From assembly GCF_003058265.1 (NCBI RefSeq), contig NZ_QBUK01000003.1:310001-374000 (forward strand): a stretch of DNA of 64,000 nt. The letters run 5' to 3'. The DNA comes from Flagellimonas amoyensis (GTDB lineage Bacteria > Bacteroidota > Bacteroidia > Flavobacteriales > Flavobacteriaceae). Below the pieces are notes generated by a model. That model was not told the origin of the DNA and did not search any database. It saw only the letters and a list, made by a program, of their open reading frames with translations. Below are positions 26,667-35,626 of this stretch, piece by piece. The position numbers and the translations under genes were made by a program. Position 1 is the first letter of the stretch. Every line of letters begins with the position of its first letter.

Positions 26667-28108
26667 TGAGAAAGATATTGATAGCCAACCGCGGCGAGAT
26701 TGCGGTCCGTGTGATGAAAACCGCCAAAAAGATGGGCATACAAACTGTGGCCGTGTTTTCAAAAGCGGACAGGAACGCACCCCATGTAAAGTTTGCCGAT
26801 GAGGCTGTTTGCATTGGTGAGGCGCCCTCCAACCAATCCTATTTGAGGGGGGACAAGATCATTGAAGTGGCCAAGGCGCTTGGTGTGGATGGCATCCATC
26901 CCGGATATGGTTTCCTCAGCGAGAACGCTGACTTTGCCGAAGCTGTCGAGAAAAGCGGAATCACTTTCATTGGTCCCAAATCCAAGGCCATCCAAATGAT
27001 GGGGAGCAAATTGGCGGCCAAAGAAGCGGTCAAGGCCTACGACATTCCCATGGTTCCCGGTATAGATGAGGCCATTACCGATGTGACCAAGGCCAAAAAG
27101 ATTGCAAAAGAGGTGGGCTATCCCATTCTGATCAAGGCATCCGCAGGCGGTGGGGGCAAAGGAATGCGTATTGTGGAGAAGGAAGAGGAGTTGGAATCGG
27201 GCATGAAACGTGCCATCAGTGAGGCTACCTCTGCATTTGGGGATGGTTCGGTGTTCTTGGAAAAATATGTGAAGTCCCCCAGACATATCGAAGTACAGGT
27301 GATGGCGGACACCCACGGGAATGTCCTTCACTTTTTTGAGCGGGAATGCAGCGTGCAAAGACGGCACCAAAAAGTGGTGGAAGAGGCCCCTTCCTCCATC
27401 TTGACCCCGGAACTGAGGGAAAAAATGGGCGTGGCAGCGACCAAAGTGGCCAAGGCCTGCGATTATATAGGGGCTGGTACAGTGGAATTTCTGATGGACG
27501 CCGACCACAATTTCTATTTTTTGGAAATGAACACCCGTTTGCAAGTGGAACATCCCGTTACCGAGATGATCACAGGAGTAGATCTGGTGGAATTGCAGAT
27601 TCGCGTGGCGCGTGGGGAAGAACTGCCCATGAAGCAGGAAGACCTGAAAATCCATGGGCATGCCGTGGAACTTCGGGTGTATGCGGAAGACCCTTTGAAC
27701 GATTTTTTGCCGAGTGTGGGCACCTTGGAAATATATAGGCCGCCCAGTGGACAAGGCATCCGTGTGGACGATGGTTTTGAGGAGGGCATGGACGTGCCCA
27801 TCTATTATGACCCCATGCTGTCCAAGCTCATTACCTATGGTAAAACGAGGGAAGAGGCCATAGCGCTGATGCTGGACACCATCAAGCAATACAAGGTGAA
27901 GGGAGTGCAGACCACATTACCATTCGGGAGTTTTGTCTTTGCCCATGAAGCCTTTCGTTCGGGCAATTTTGACACCCACTTTGTGAAAAACCATTATGCC
28001 CCGGACGACATCAAAGAGCGCAATGCCAAACAAGCCGAAGTAGCTGCACTGGTTGCACTCTATCAGTATTTGGAAGATAAAAAAACAGTACGGTTGCCAT
28101 CAAATTGA
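26663..28108 (+). CDS. Biotin carboxylase subunit of acyl-CoA carboxylase
   Basis: A 481-residue ATP-grasp enzyme that carboxylates biotin. It begins [14 protein letters not shown], has the glycine-rich ATP loop [10 protein letters not shown] near 163-172, the [14 protein letters not shown] and [12 protein letters not shown] segments, and the [18 protein letters not shown] active-site region near 292-309. It resembles AccC and the alpha chain of propionyl-CoA carboxylases without the biotinyl tail, which is supplied by the upstream gene. A second Met codon follows the first. Confidence 0.94.
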   Translation: MMRKILIANRGEIAVRVMKTAKKMGIQTVAVFSKADRNAPHVKFADEAVCIGEAPSNQSYLRGDKIIEVAKALGVDGIHPGYGFLSENADFAEAVEKSGITFIGPKSKAIQMMGSKLAAKEAVKAYDIPMVPGIDEAITDVTKAKKIAKEVGYPILIKASAGGGGKGMRIVEKEEELESGMKRAISEATSAFGDGSVFLEKYVKSPRHIEVQVMADTHGNVLHFFERECSVQRRHQKVVEEAPSSILTPELREKMGVAATKVAKACDYIGAGTVEFLMDADHNFYFLEMNTRLQVEHPVTEMITGVDLVELQIRVARGEELPMKQEDLKIHGHAVELRVYAEDPLNDFLPSVGTLEIYRPPSGQGIRVDDGFEEGMDVPIYYDPMLSKLITYGKTREEAIALMLDTIKQYKVKGVQTTLPFGSFVFAHEAFRSGNFDTHFVKNHYAPDDIKERNAKQAEVAALVALYQYLEDKKTVRLPSN

Positions 28109-28113
28109 ACCCA

Positions 28114-29655
28114 ATGGACAATAAAATAAAGACGCTTCAGGAAAAAATGGCCCAAGCCCTTTTGGGAGGTGGGGAAAAGCGAATTGAAAAGCAGCATCAA
28201 AAGAAAAAATTGACAGCCCGTGAGCGGGTCCATTACTTTTTGGATGAAGGTTCCTTCGAAGAAATGGGGGCCTTGGTCACCCATCGCACCAAAGATTTTG
28301 GGATGGACAAGGAAATCTACTACGGGGATGGGGTGGTGACAGGGTATGGCACTGTGAACGGAAGGCTTGTCTATGTATATGCCCAGGATTTTACGGTCTT
28401 TGGTGGTGCCTTGTCCGAGACCCATGCCGAAAAAATCTGTAAGGTGATGGACTTGGCCATGAAGGTCGGGGCGCCCATTGTGGGGCTGAACGATTCCGGA
28501 GGGGCAAGGATACAGGAAGGGGTACGGTCTTTGGGAGGTTATGCCGATATTTTTTACCGAAACGTGCAGGCTTCGGGCGTGATTCCACAGGTTTCGGCCA
28601 TTATGGGTCCCTGCGCGGGTGGTGCTGTCTATTCCCCGGCCATGACGGATTTTATTGTGATGGTAGAGGAGACCAGCTATATGTTTGTCACAGGCCCGAA
28701 TGTGGTGAAAACGGTGACCAATGAAGAGGTCACTTCCGAAGAATTGGGAGGGGCCAGCACACACGCAGCGAAGTCGGGCGTGGCACACCGGACGGCTTCC
28801 AACGATGCCACTTGCTTGGACGATATCAAACGATTGTTGGACTACCTGCCCCAGAACAATACCGAACGGCCCAAAATAAAACCGTATGAGCTTGGTGATG
28901 AGCTTCGGGAGCAGCTTACCACCATTGTGCCCGATAATTCAAACAAGCCGTACGATATGCACGATGTGATCCAGGGTGTCATCGACAACGACACGTTCTA
29001 TGAGATCCATAAGGACTTTGCGGAAAACATCATCACAGGTTTTGCCCGTTTGGGAGGACGAAGTATAGGCATCATTGCCAATCAACCTATGTTCTTGGCA
29101 GGGGTATTGGATGTACGAAGTTCGCAGAAAGCAGCCCGTTTTACCCGTTTTTGTGATGCGTTCAACATTCCATTGCTTGTTTTGGTGGATGTCCCTGGAT
29201 TTTTGCCGGGAACGGACCAGGAGTGGAGCGGGATCATCATGCATGGGGCCAAATTGCTCTATGCCCTAAGCGAAGCAACCGTGCCACGGGTGACGGTGAT
29301 CACCCGAAAGGCGTATGGCGGTGCCTATGATGTGATGAATTCCAAGCACATTGGTGCCGACTTCAATTTTGCATGGCCCAGTGCCGAGATTGCCGTGATG
29401 GGAGCCAAGGGAGCCAGCGAGATCATTTTTAGGCGAGAGATTGCCGATTCAGATGACCCCGAAGCCAAGTTGAAGGAGAAAGAGGCCGAATATGCGGAAA
29501 AGTTCGCCAACCCCTATCGAGCTGCGGAGCGCGGTTTCATTGACGAGGTGATCTTACCAAAAGATACAAGGCGCAAACTGTTGAAGGCCTATGCCATGTT
29601 GGAGAAAAAAGAAGTGCAGACTCCATGGAAGAAGCATGGTAATATTCCGTTGTAG
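28114..29655 (+). CDS. Acyl-CoA carboxylase carboxyltransferase (beta) subunit, propionyl-CoA type
   Basis: A 513-residue carboxyltransferase that moves CO2 from carboxybiotin to an acyl-CoA. It shows [18 protein letters not shown], the N-terminal oxyanion region [29 protein letters not shown], and the C-terminal [16 protein letters not shown] and [10 protein letters not shown] segments. This single-chain form is typical of propionyl/methylcrotonyl carboxylases; pairing with the adjacent methylmalonyl-CoA mutase genes favours propionyl-CoA. I use the ATG at 28114; a TTG at 28105 overlapping the upstream stop is an alternative start adding three residues. Confidence 0.93.
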   Translation: MDNKIKTLQEKMAQALLGGGEKRIEKQHQKKKLTARERVHYFLDEGSFEEMGALVTHRTKDFGMDKEIYYGDGVVTGYGTVNGRLVYVYAQDFTVFGGALSETHAEKICKVMDLAMKVGAPIVGLNDSGGARIQEGVRSLGGYADIFYRNVQASGVIPQVSAIMGPCAGGAVYSPAMTDFIVMVEETSYMFVTGPNVVKTVTNEEVTSEELGGASTHAAKSGVAHRTASNDATCLDDIKRLLDYLPQNNTERPKIKPYELGDELREQLTTIVPDNSNKPYDMHDVIQGVIDNDTFYEIHKDFAENIITGFARLGGRSIGIIANQPMFLAGVLDVRSSQKAARFTRFCDAFNIPLLVLVDVPGFLPGTDQEWSGIIMHGAKLLYALSEATVPRVTVITRKAYGGAYDVMNSKHIGADFNFAWPSAEIAVMGAKGASEIIFRREIADSDDPEAKLKEKEAEYAEKFANPYRAAERGFIDEVILPKDTRRKLLKAYAMLEKKEVQTPWKKHGNIPL

Positions 29656-29711
29656 GTTTTGCGGTGTTTTGACACGAATGGCACGAATTTTCACTAATTG
29701 AATTTATAAAG

Positions 29712-29873
29712 TCATTTCGAGTAATTTTTCGAGAGAAAAATTGTATCGAGAACCAGAATTTCGAGCCCAAAACCGATTAGCTCCGCTGAATCTTCGATTT
29801 CTCGACACAAAATTCCTTCGGAATTTCACTTGACCCGAGGCAAATCCGAACTGAGCGAAGCTAATTGACGGCT
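29712..29873. repeat. Flavobacterial TCGAG-rich palindromic intergenic repeat
   Basis: Contains an outer inverted pair ATTAGCTCCGCT (29776-29787) and AGCGAAGCTAAT (29854-29865), 11 of 12 complementary. Inside is a perfect hairpin AAATTCC-TTC-GGAATTT (29810-29826), and several TCGAG/CTCGA words flank it (29718-29805). The composition and the phrase TTCGAGTAATTTTTCGAGAG resemble dispersed extragenic palindromes of marine flavobacteria; only one copy is present here. Confidence 0.65.
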
Positions 29874-29980
29874 TTGGTATAAAAAACCTTCAAAATGTAC
29901 TAAAGGCGCTCATAGACAAAACCTATATCAACATATCATTAAACCTATCTTAAAAGTTTTATGGATCCATGGGCTATGCC

Positions 29981-29988
29981 TAATTTTG
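29981..29988 (+). promoter_or_regulatory. TAnnTTTG box abutting the MFS start
   Basis: TAATTTTG followed by only 4 nt before the ATG at 29993. If it is the -7 element, transcription would start at about the ATG, giving a leaderless mRNA. Confidence 0.45.
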
Positions 29989-29992
29989 CGCC

Positions 29993-31207
29993 ATGCAAAA
30001 AGAAACCCAAAAACCTCATTTTGAATTTGTAGCCATGATGGCTGCCTTGATGTCCATTGTTGCCCTTGCGATTGATGCCATTTTGCCCGCTATTTCAAAC
30101 ATCGGTGTGGCCATCAACAGTTTGGACACAACGGACAACCAATTGTTGGTTACCATGATTTTCTTGGGCTTGGGTGTGGGACAATTGTTCTTTGGCCCCA
30201 TATCCGACAGTTTTGGTAGAAAACCCGTGGTCTATATTGGGTTCACCATTTTCTTGGTGGCCAGTATCATCTGTCTCTATGCACCATCACTGGAAATCAT
30301 GGTCATTGGAAGGATATTCCAAGGAATAGGACTGTCCGCTCCCCGCACCATATCCATTTCCATCATCCGAGATACGTATGAAGGCGATTACATGGCGAAG
30401 ATCATGTCATTTGTGGTGGCTTTCTTCATTTTGGTGCCTGTTGTGGCCCCTGCCATAGGCAAATTGATCATGGATGCTGCCGGATGGCAGGCCATTTTTT
30501 ATGTGCAGTTGTTCTTTGCCTTGGTGGTCGCACTTTGGTTTTGGAAGCGACAGCCAGAGACCTTGCACCCCGAATACAAGATTCCGTTCACAGGCCATGT
30601 TTTTATAGATGGTCTGAAGGAGTTTGTGAAACATAGGGAAACCGTTGCCTTTACACTGACTTCAGGATTGGTCACAGGGGCGTTCTTGGTCTACCTGAGT
30701 TCTGCCCAGCATATTTTTGAGGACCAATATGCGCTGAAGGAGATGTTCCCCTACATTTTTGCAGGATTGGCCATTTCCATTGGACTTTCCACTTTTCTGA
30801 ACGGTACCTTGGTGATGCGCTTTGGGATGCGAAAACTGTCCCTGATGGCCACCATCGTGTTCTGTTCGGTAGCCCTGTTGTATTCCTTTTTGTACCTGAA
30901 CTCACCCAATCCAAGTATCTATGTGTTGGTCGGGTTTCTGTCCGTGCAGTTCTTCTGTCTTGGGTTTATGTGGGGTAACTTCCGTTCCATTGCCATGGAG
31001 CCCATAGGCCATATTGCGGGAATAGGTGCGGCCATCAATGGTTTTGTGTCCACCCTGCTCTCCATTCCCATTGCGACCTTCATCGGGGAATTTGTGAAAG
31101 ATAGTGTATGGCCTCTTTTTGCTGGTTTGGCCATCTGTGGACTGTGTTCCCTTGCCATTTTCTTGATGGTGAGAAAGCCTAGAAGGAAAAAGCTGGCCGC
31201 GGTTTAA
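29993..31207 (+). CDS. Bcr/CflA-type multidrug efflux MFS transporter
   Basis: A 404-residue transporter with about 12 membrane helices. The first helix LMSIVALAIDAILPAI and the loop GQLFFGPISDSFGRKPVVYIG (motif A of drug:H+ antiporters) near 64-84 place it in the Bcr/CflA group. The GIGLSAPRTISISIIRD stretch is the motif C region. Substrate unknown. It is a single-gene unit; its last 4 bp overlap the convergent anmK stop. The start at 29993 sits 4 nt after a promoter-like box. Confidence 0.9.
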   Translation: MQKETQKPHFEFVAMMAALMSIVALAIDAILPAISNIGVAINSLDTTDNQLLVTMIFLGLGVGQLFFGPISDSFGRKPVVYIGFTIFLVASIICLYAPSLEIMVIGRIFQGIGLSAPRTISISIIRDTYEGDYMAKIMSFVVAFFILVPVVAPAIGKLIMDAAGWQAIFYVQLFFALVVALWFWKRQPETLHPEYKIPFTGHVFIDGLKEFVKHRETVAFTLTSGLVTGAFLVYLSSAQHIFEDQYALKEMFPYIFAGLAISIGLSTFLNGTLVMRFGMRKLSLMATIVFCSVALLYSFLYLNSPNPSIYVLVGFLSVQFFCLGFMWGNFRSIAMEPIGHIAGIGAAINGFVSTLLSIPIATFIGEFVKDSVWPLFAGLAICGLCSLAIFLMVRKPRRKKLAAV

Positions 31208-32286
31208 CCTTGGTTGGGAAGGAAGATCTCCCCACTGCAAGAATCTGATGTGGCCCCAGTAACAGAGCGCAGCACATTGGTCTGGCCTTCCAAACGCAGC
31301 ACACCCATCAGTGCAAAGACCAAGGCTTCTTTGTAAGCGATCAATGTTTTGCTCGGGACGACCACTTCGGTATGGGAACCCAACTTCTCTTGTAATGTAT
31401 CCACAAAGAATTGGTTGAGTGCCCCTCCACCGGTCGCCAATAATTTATTTTGGGATTTGCTTTGATGTTTATGGACCGAAAGGGCAATCTGTTCGCAATT
31501 ATGGTGGATAAAGGTGTGCAAAAGTTCAATCTCGGAACTTCCGGAAGCTTCAACCAAGGGAACAATCTCGCCGGTGAACCATTCGTAACCTGTGGATTTG
31601 GGGTAGGGAAGCTGGTAATACGCCAAGGCGTTCAGTTGTTGTAAAAGATTGTGGTCCAATTTCCCCGAACGGGCCAATTTTCCATTTTCATCGTAGGCCA
31701 GACCCATTTTATGGGTAATATAATTCAAGGGCATGTTGGCCAATCCGATGTCATAGGCAATCCGCTTCCCATTCTTATCAAAGGAAATATTACTGATTCC
31801 GCCCAAATTCAAACAAAAATCATATTCATGGAACAGCAATTTATCGCCAATGGGAACCAATGGGGCACCTTGTCCCTTTAGGGACACATCCTTGGTCCTG
31901 AAATCGCAGACCACTTTTTTGCCACTGGTATCTGCCAAGAGTTGTCCATCACCCAATTGAAAAGTGATGCCGTCGTGTGGCCTGTGATGGGAAGTATGGC
32001 CATGACTGGCAATAAAATCCACCTCTGGACCAAACGCCTCCATAAAATTTTTGGACTGTTCCCCCAACCAAATACCATAATCCCGGTGCAACTGGGCATG
32101 ATCTTTTTCGGATAGGTAAATGGCATTTTTGAGATGTTCCCTCATTTCATCGGAGTAGGCAACATCCATGGAGTGTTTGATGGTGAAGTTCCAGTGTCCA
32201 TTTTCCTGCCAAATATGGCAAAGGGCCATGTCCAGACCATCCAGTGATGTGCCCGACATCAACCCCAATACGTTATAGCTGCTCAT
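31204..32286 (-). CDS. anmK: Anhydro-N-acetylmuramic acid kinase
   Basis: A 360-residue ASKHA-fold kinase that opens the 1,6-anhydro ring of anhMurNAc while phosphorylating it to MurNAc-6-phosphate. Visible are GLMSGTSLDGLDMAL (8-22), FIASHGHTSHHRP, FNLGGISNISF and the late TGGGALNQFFVD loop. Its start overlaps the nagZ stop by 14 bp. It is the last gene of the GHL10-GNAT-ampG-nagZ-anmK run; MurQ at 43019 is the next enzyme of the pathway. Confidence 0.95.
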   Translation of the reverse strand: MSSYNVLGLMSGTSLDGLDMALCHIWQENGHWNFTIKHSMDVAYSDEMREHLKNAIYLSEKDHAQLHRDYGIWLGEQSKNFMEAFGPEVDFIASHGHTSHHRPHDGITFQLGDGQLLADTSGKKVVCDFRTKDVSLKGQGAPLVPIGDKLLFHEYDFCLNLGGISNISFDKNGKRIAYDIGLANMPLNYITHKMGLAYDENGKLARSGKLDHNLLQQLNALAYYQLPYPKSTGYEWFTGEIVPLVEASGSSEIELLHTFIHHNCEQIALSVHKHQSKSQNKLLATGGGALNQFFVDTLQEKLGSHTEVVVPSKTLIAYKEALVFALMGVLRLEGQTNVLRSVTGATSDSCSGEIFLPNQG

Positions 32287-33868
32287 GAAATTTGGTTTTT
32301 AATTGGATGGGAAGTGTTCCTTTTGCTTCAATTTTTCCCATAAAATGATCGAAGGCAACATCTTGAAACTCCGCAAAATCTTGATATACCACTACCACAT
32401 TGGAATTCGGCCGCAACTTTAAAATATCCAGCACATACGGATTCCCGAAAAGATAGATCAAGCTATTTTTTTCTGCTACACATTTATGGATGTTTGCCAA
32501 CGTGATTTCACCAAAACCAAAAAAGTTTTTGGGTTTTACGGCAGGTGGGAAGATGCTCAGTACAATATTTTTGTTATCGGTAGATAGCACATCATTCAAA
32601 TCAATGGTTTTTGACCCGAAATTGGACGAAATCTGCTCGGAAAAGGTGTTTTTCTTTCCAAAATCCACGGAAACATTCAAAAAACGAGAAGATTTTATTT
32701 GATCGACCGCAGACACATCTGAAATGAGTTCTGTAATGCTGCTTTCTGCTATTTCCCGGTTTAGCTTCGAAGGTGATTTGGTATTGAACTCTTCAGGTCG
32801 GGAGTTGTCTGCAAATACATTGTATTTTATTTTCCAAATCCTTTCAAAGCTCTCTTGGATTCTTTCTTCCGATGCATTTCCCAATATTTCTTCAATCCCT
32901 TCCTTCACGTTCCCGCTGAAACAAAGAACATCCATCCCCGCTTCAAAAGCGGCCTGTTCCAATTTTCCTTTTTGGGGATATTTTTTGGAGACGGCATGCA
33001 TGTTCAGGGCATCTGAAATGATCACACCCTCAAAGCCCATTTGTTTCCGAAGGAGATCAGTGATGATTTTTGATGAAGTGGTCGATGGATTTTCGGCGTC
33101 CAATTGAGGTAATGACAAATGGCCTACCATCACGGAATCCACTCCTTTGTTGATGAGTTCCTGAAATGGGAACAGTTCGTTTTCTTTTAACTCGGACAAA
33201 GATTTATCGATGACGGGCAGTCCCAAATGGGAATCGGTGGCCGTATCACCGTGACCGGGAAAGTGTTTGATGGAGTTCAGCGCCCCGGTACTTTTCATTC
33301 CTTGTATAAAAGCTTCGGATTTGGCCAACACCTTTCTTTTGTTTTCCCCAAATGAACGGTAGCCAATCACCGGGTTTTCAGGATTGTTATTGATGTCCAC
33401 CACTGGGGCAAGGTTCCACTGAATGCCAGCAGCCTTGCAATCCCATCCGATATGCTGTCCAGCTTGATAGATAAGATTTTCGCCACCGTTCAGTGCGCCC
33501 AAGGTAATGGCGTAGGGAAACTGGGGGGTGTTCTCAATGCGCATGGCCAATCCCCATTCGGCATCAATGGCTACCAAAATCGGAACTTCAGCCGCTTTCT
33601 GATAGCGGGCAATGAGTTCTTTTAACCGATCATAGCTTTTGGCATTGTGCACCACTTTTTTCTTCCCTTCAAAATTGGTCGCAGCACTGGCCCTACTGTG
33701 GAAAAAGCAGATGGACCCCACATGGTGTTCCTTGATGAGGCTTTCCATTTTTTGGACTTCTTCCTCGGTATCATTAATGAAAACTGCAGGCATGAACAAT
33801 TGCCCCACTTTTTGTCTTAGGGTCAATTCTTTCTTTGGAAGCGTATAGATTGGATGGGTATCAGTCAT
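32273..33868 (-). CDS. nagZ: Beta-N-acetylhexosaminidase, GH3 (NagZ-like)
   Basis: A 531-residue GH3 hydrolase. The catalytic His/Asp loop is KHFPGHGDTATDSHLGLP, and the nucleophile Asp lies in GVIISDALNMHAVSKK. Residues about 370-531 form a C-terminal extension that single-domain NagZ of E. coli (341 residues) lacks. No signal peptide is visible, so cytoplasmic release of GlcNAc from GlcNAc-anhMurNAc is likely. I start at 33868 (MTDTHPIYT), giving an 8-bp ATGACTGA overlap with the upstream permease gene; an in-frame Met at 33892 would overlap by 32 bp. Confidence 0.92.
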   Translation of the reverse strand: MTDTHPIYTLPKKELTLRQKVGQLFMPAVFINDTEEEVQKMESLIKEHHVGSICFFHSRASAATNFEGKKKVVHNAKSYDRLKELIARYQKAAEVPILVAIDAEWGLAMRIENTPQFPYAITLGALNGGENLIYQAGQHIGWDCKAAGIQWNLAPVVDINNNPENPVIGYRSFGENKRKVLAKSEAFIQGMKSTGALNSIKHFPGHGDTATDSHLGLPVIDKSLSELKENELFPFQELINKGVDSVMVGHLSLPQLDAENPSTTSSKIITDLLRKQMGFEGVIISDALNMHAVSKKYPQKGKLEQAAFEAGMDVLCFSGNVKEGIEEILGNASEERIQESFERIWKIKYNVFADNSRPEEFNTKSPSKLNREIAESSITELISDVSAVDQIKSSRFLNVSVDFGKKNTFSEQISSNFGSKTIDLNDVLSTDNKNIVLSIFPPAVKPKNFFGFGEITLANIHKCVAEKNSLIYLFGNPYVLDILKLRPNSNVVVVYQDFAEFQDVAFDHFMGKIEAKGTLPIQLKTKFHEQL

Positions 33869-35141
33869 TGGTGTCGATAGTTTTTTTGCCATAATCCGCA
33901 GGATATTTCAAAAAGCGCAGTACCACAAATGCGGGTAGCGCAGCAATCACGACCCAAGTGAAGAAGCCGCCATATCCCAACCACTCCTGAATGTATCCAC
34001 TCAGCATGCCGGGGAGCATCATCCCGAGGGCCATAAATCCGGTGGCGATGGCGTAATGCGATGTTTTGGAGGCCCCTTCGGCCACATAGATGAGGTACAT
34101 CATAAATGCAGCAAACCCAAAACCATAACCAAATTGCTCGATGACCACGGTGCCCACCACGGCAAACATGCTGGTGGTTTGGGTGATTGCCAAAAGTGCA
34201 TACAGGGCATTGGGCAGGTTCAGGGCCAGCAACATGGGCAGCATCCATTTTTTTAGGCCATCCCTCGAGATCAGGATTCCACCCAAGATTCCGCCCAAGG
34301 ATAGCATGATGATGCCCACCGTGCCATAGATGGTGCCCACGGCTTCAGTGGAATAGGCCAATCCGCCCACCTCGAGTTTGTCCAAAAGGAAGGGGGAGGC
34401 CATTTTTACCAATTGGGATTCGCCCAAACGGTAGGTGAGGATGAACAGGAGCACCCAGCCTATCTGTTTTTTCTTGAAAAAGGAAGCGAACACCTCTAAA
34501 AAGCCCACTTGTTTTTCTTTGGGTCGGGGTGCTGTTTCTTCAAACTTGGGCGTGGCAAAAAAGTTGGAAATGGTGAGGGCGATCATCAAAACGGCCGCAC
34601 TGATCATGGTAACGGACCATGCTTTGGTGTTGTCACCATATCTGTTCTCCAAAAATCCAGCAAAAATGACCAAGAGCCCTTGCCCTGTCACCATGGCCAA
34701 TCGGTAAAAGGTGCTGCGAAGGCCAATGAAGAAGGATTGTTTTTTCTGGGTAAGACCGATCATGTAATAACCATCCGAAGCAATATCGTTGGTGGCGGAG
34801 GCGAAGGCGGCCATCCAGAAAAACGCCAAGGTGATGGTGAAAAAGGAATTGGAGGGCAGGAACAGCCCGATTCCCAAAAATGCAAGGGCAATGACCAATT
34901 GCATGCCCAGGAACCATTTTCGTTTGGTGCCGTTCAGGTCCACAATGGGGCTCCACAAGGGTTTGATGACCCAAGGCAAATAGAGCCAACTGGTGTACAG
35001 CCCTATTTCGGCATTGCCAATGCCCAACCGCTTGTACATGATCACGGAGACCGTGACCACCAGAATGTAAGGGATCCCTTGGGTGAAGTATAAAAAGGGA
35101 ATCCACAGCCAGGCGTTTTTGTCTTTTGGAACTACATTCAT
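33861..35141 (-). CDS. AmpG-like muropeptide/anhydro-sugar permease (MFS)
   Basis: A 426-residue inner-membrane transporter with about 12 helices. The opening WLWIPFLYFTQGIPYILV, then YLPWVIKPLWSPIVD and ASATNDIASDGYYMIGL are the AmpG-family landmarks. AmpG imports GlcNAc-anhMurNAc with or without peptide. Encoded directly before nagZ and anmK (8-bp overlap with nagZ, 4-bp overlap with the upstream GNAT), this is very probably the entry step of the recycling pathway. Confidence 0.9.
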   Translation of the reverse strand: MNVVPKDKNAWLWIPFLYFTQGIPYILVVTVSVIMYKRLGIGNAEIGLYTSWLYLPWVIKPLWSPIVDLNGTKRKWFLGMQLVIALAFLGIGLFLPSNSFFTITLAFFWMAAFASATNDIASDGYYMIGLTQKKQSFFIGLRSTFYRLAMVTGQGLLVIFAGFLENRYGDNTKAWSVTMISAAVLMIALTISNFFATPKFEETAPRPKEKQVGFLEVFASFFKKKQIGWVLLFILTYRLGESQLVKMASPFLLDKLEVGGLAYSTEAVGTIYGTVGIIMLSLGGILGGILISRDGLKKWMLPMLLALNLPNALYALLAITQTTSMFAVVGTVVIEQFGYGFGFAAFMMYLIYVAEGASKTSHYAIATGFMALGMMLPGMLSGYIQEWLGYGGFFTWVVIAALPAFVVLRFLKYPADYGKKTIDTND

Positions 35142-35620
35142 TTGGGATGTTTTAATAGGTTCTGGTAGATGCTTTTTTCCGATTTCTCGATGATGGTGGC
35201 ACCTACGGTTTTTTCGTAATAGCTGGCAGGGCCAACCCCACCGATGATGGCGTAGGCATACCCCATTTCCTTCAGTGCGAGCAAGGATTTCACCAGCAGG
35301 ATCTTGCCCAAGTTTTTGCCCCTCTCGGAGGGAAGAACTCCCGTAGGGCCAAAAAAGTTCCTTGCCGTGCTCTCAAAACAGGCAAAACCCAAAATTTCCT
35401 GCTCCCGTTGGGCAATGAAACAATTTACGGGCAATGCCGTGAAGGCAGCCTCGGTCTCATCCGCCCAGTTTGTGCTGAAATGCTGGCCGACCCACTGGAC
35501 CACAATGCTCTTTTCGGGGGGTATGGGCCTTTTAAAAATGATGCCCTCTTTCTCCAAAAGTGCTTTTTCCGCTGTGGAGGTGTCGGGGAGGTCCATAAGT
35601 CGAACAAGCATGTCGTGCAT
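35138..35620 (-). CDS. GNAT-family N-acetyltransferase in the peptidoglycan-sugar operon
   Basis: A 160-residue GNAT. The acetyl-CoA pyrophosphate loop is in LPSERGKNLGKILLVKSL near 95-112, followed by YAYAIIGGVGPASYYEKTVGA. The acceptor is unknown; an amino sugar or wall peptide is a guess from position only. It starts 6 bp after the GHL10 stop and overlaps the permease start (ATGA). A second Met at residue 4 is an alternative start. Confidence 0.85.
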   Translation of the reverse strand: MHDMLVRLMDLPDTSTAEKALLEKEGIIFKRPIPPEKSIVVQWVGQHFSTNWADETEAAFTALPVNCFIAQREQEILGFACFESTARNFFGPTGVLPSERGKNLGKILLVKSLLALKEMGYAYAIIGGVGPASYYEKTVGATIIEKSEKSIYQNLLKHPK

Positions 35621-35626
35621 ATCGGT

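Larger units (their letters stand above)
29656..29992. other. Intergenic region with repeat debris, no gene
   Basis: Between the carboxylase operon and the MFS gene. It begins with CACGAATGGCACGAATTTTCAC, a tandem-like motif common between flavobacterial genes, continues with the TCGAG-rich palindromic repeat (29712-29873), and ends with the MFS promoter box. I see no plausible coding frame. Confidence 0.7.

Noticed and set aside
26759-27889. 376-codon open frame on the minus strand opposite the biotin carboxylase gene
   Set aside because: Shadow of a well-supported gene; His- and Phe-rich translation without any family motif.
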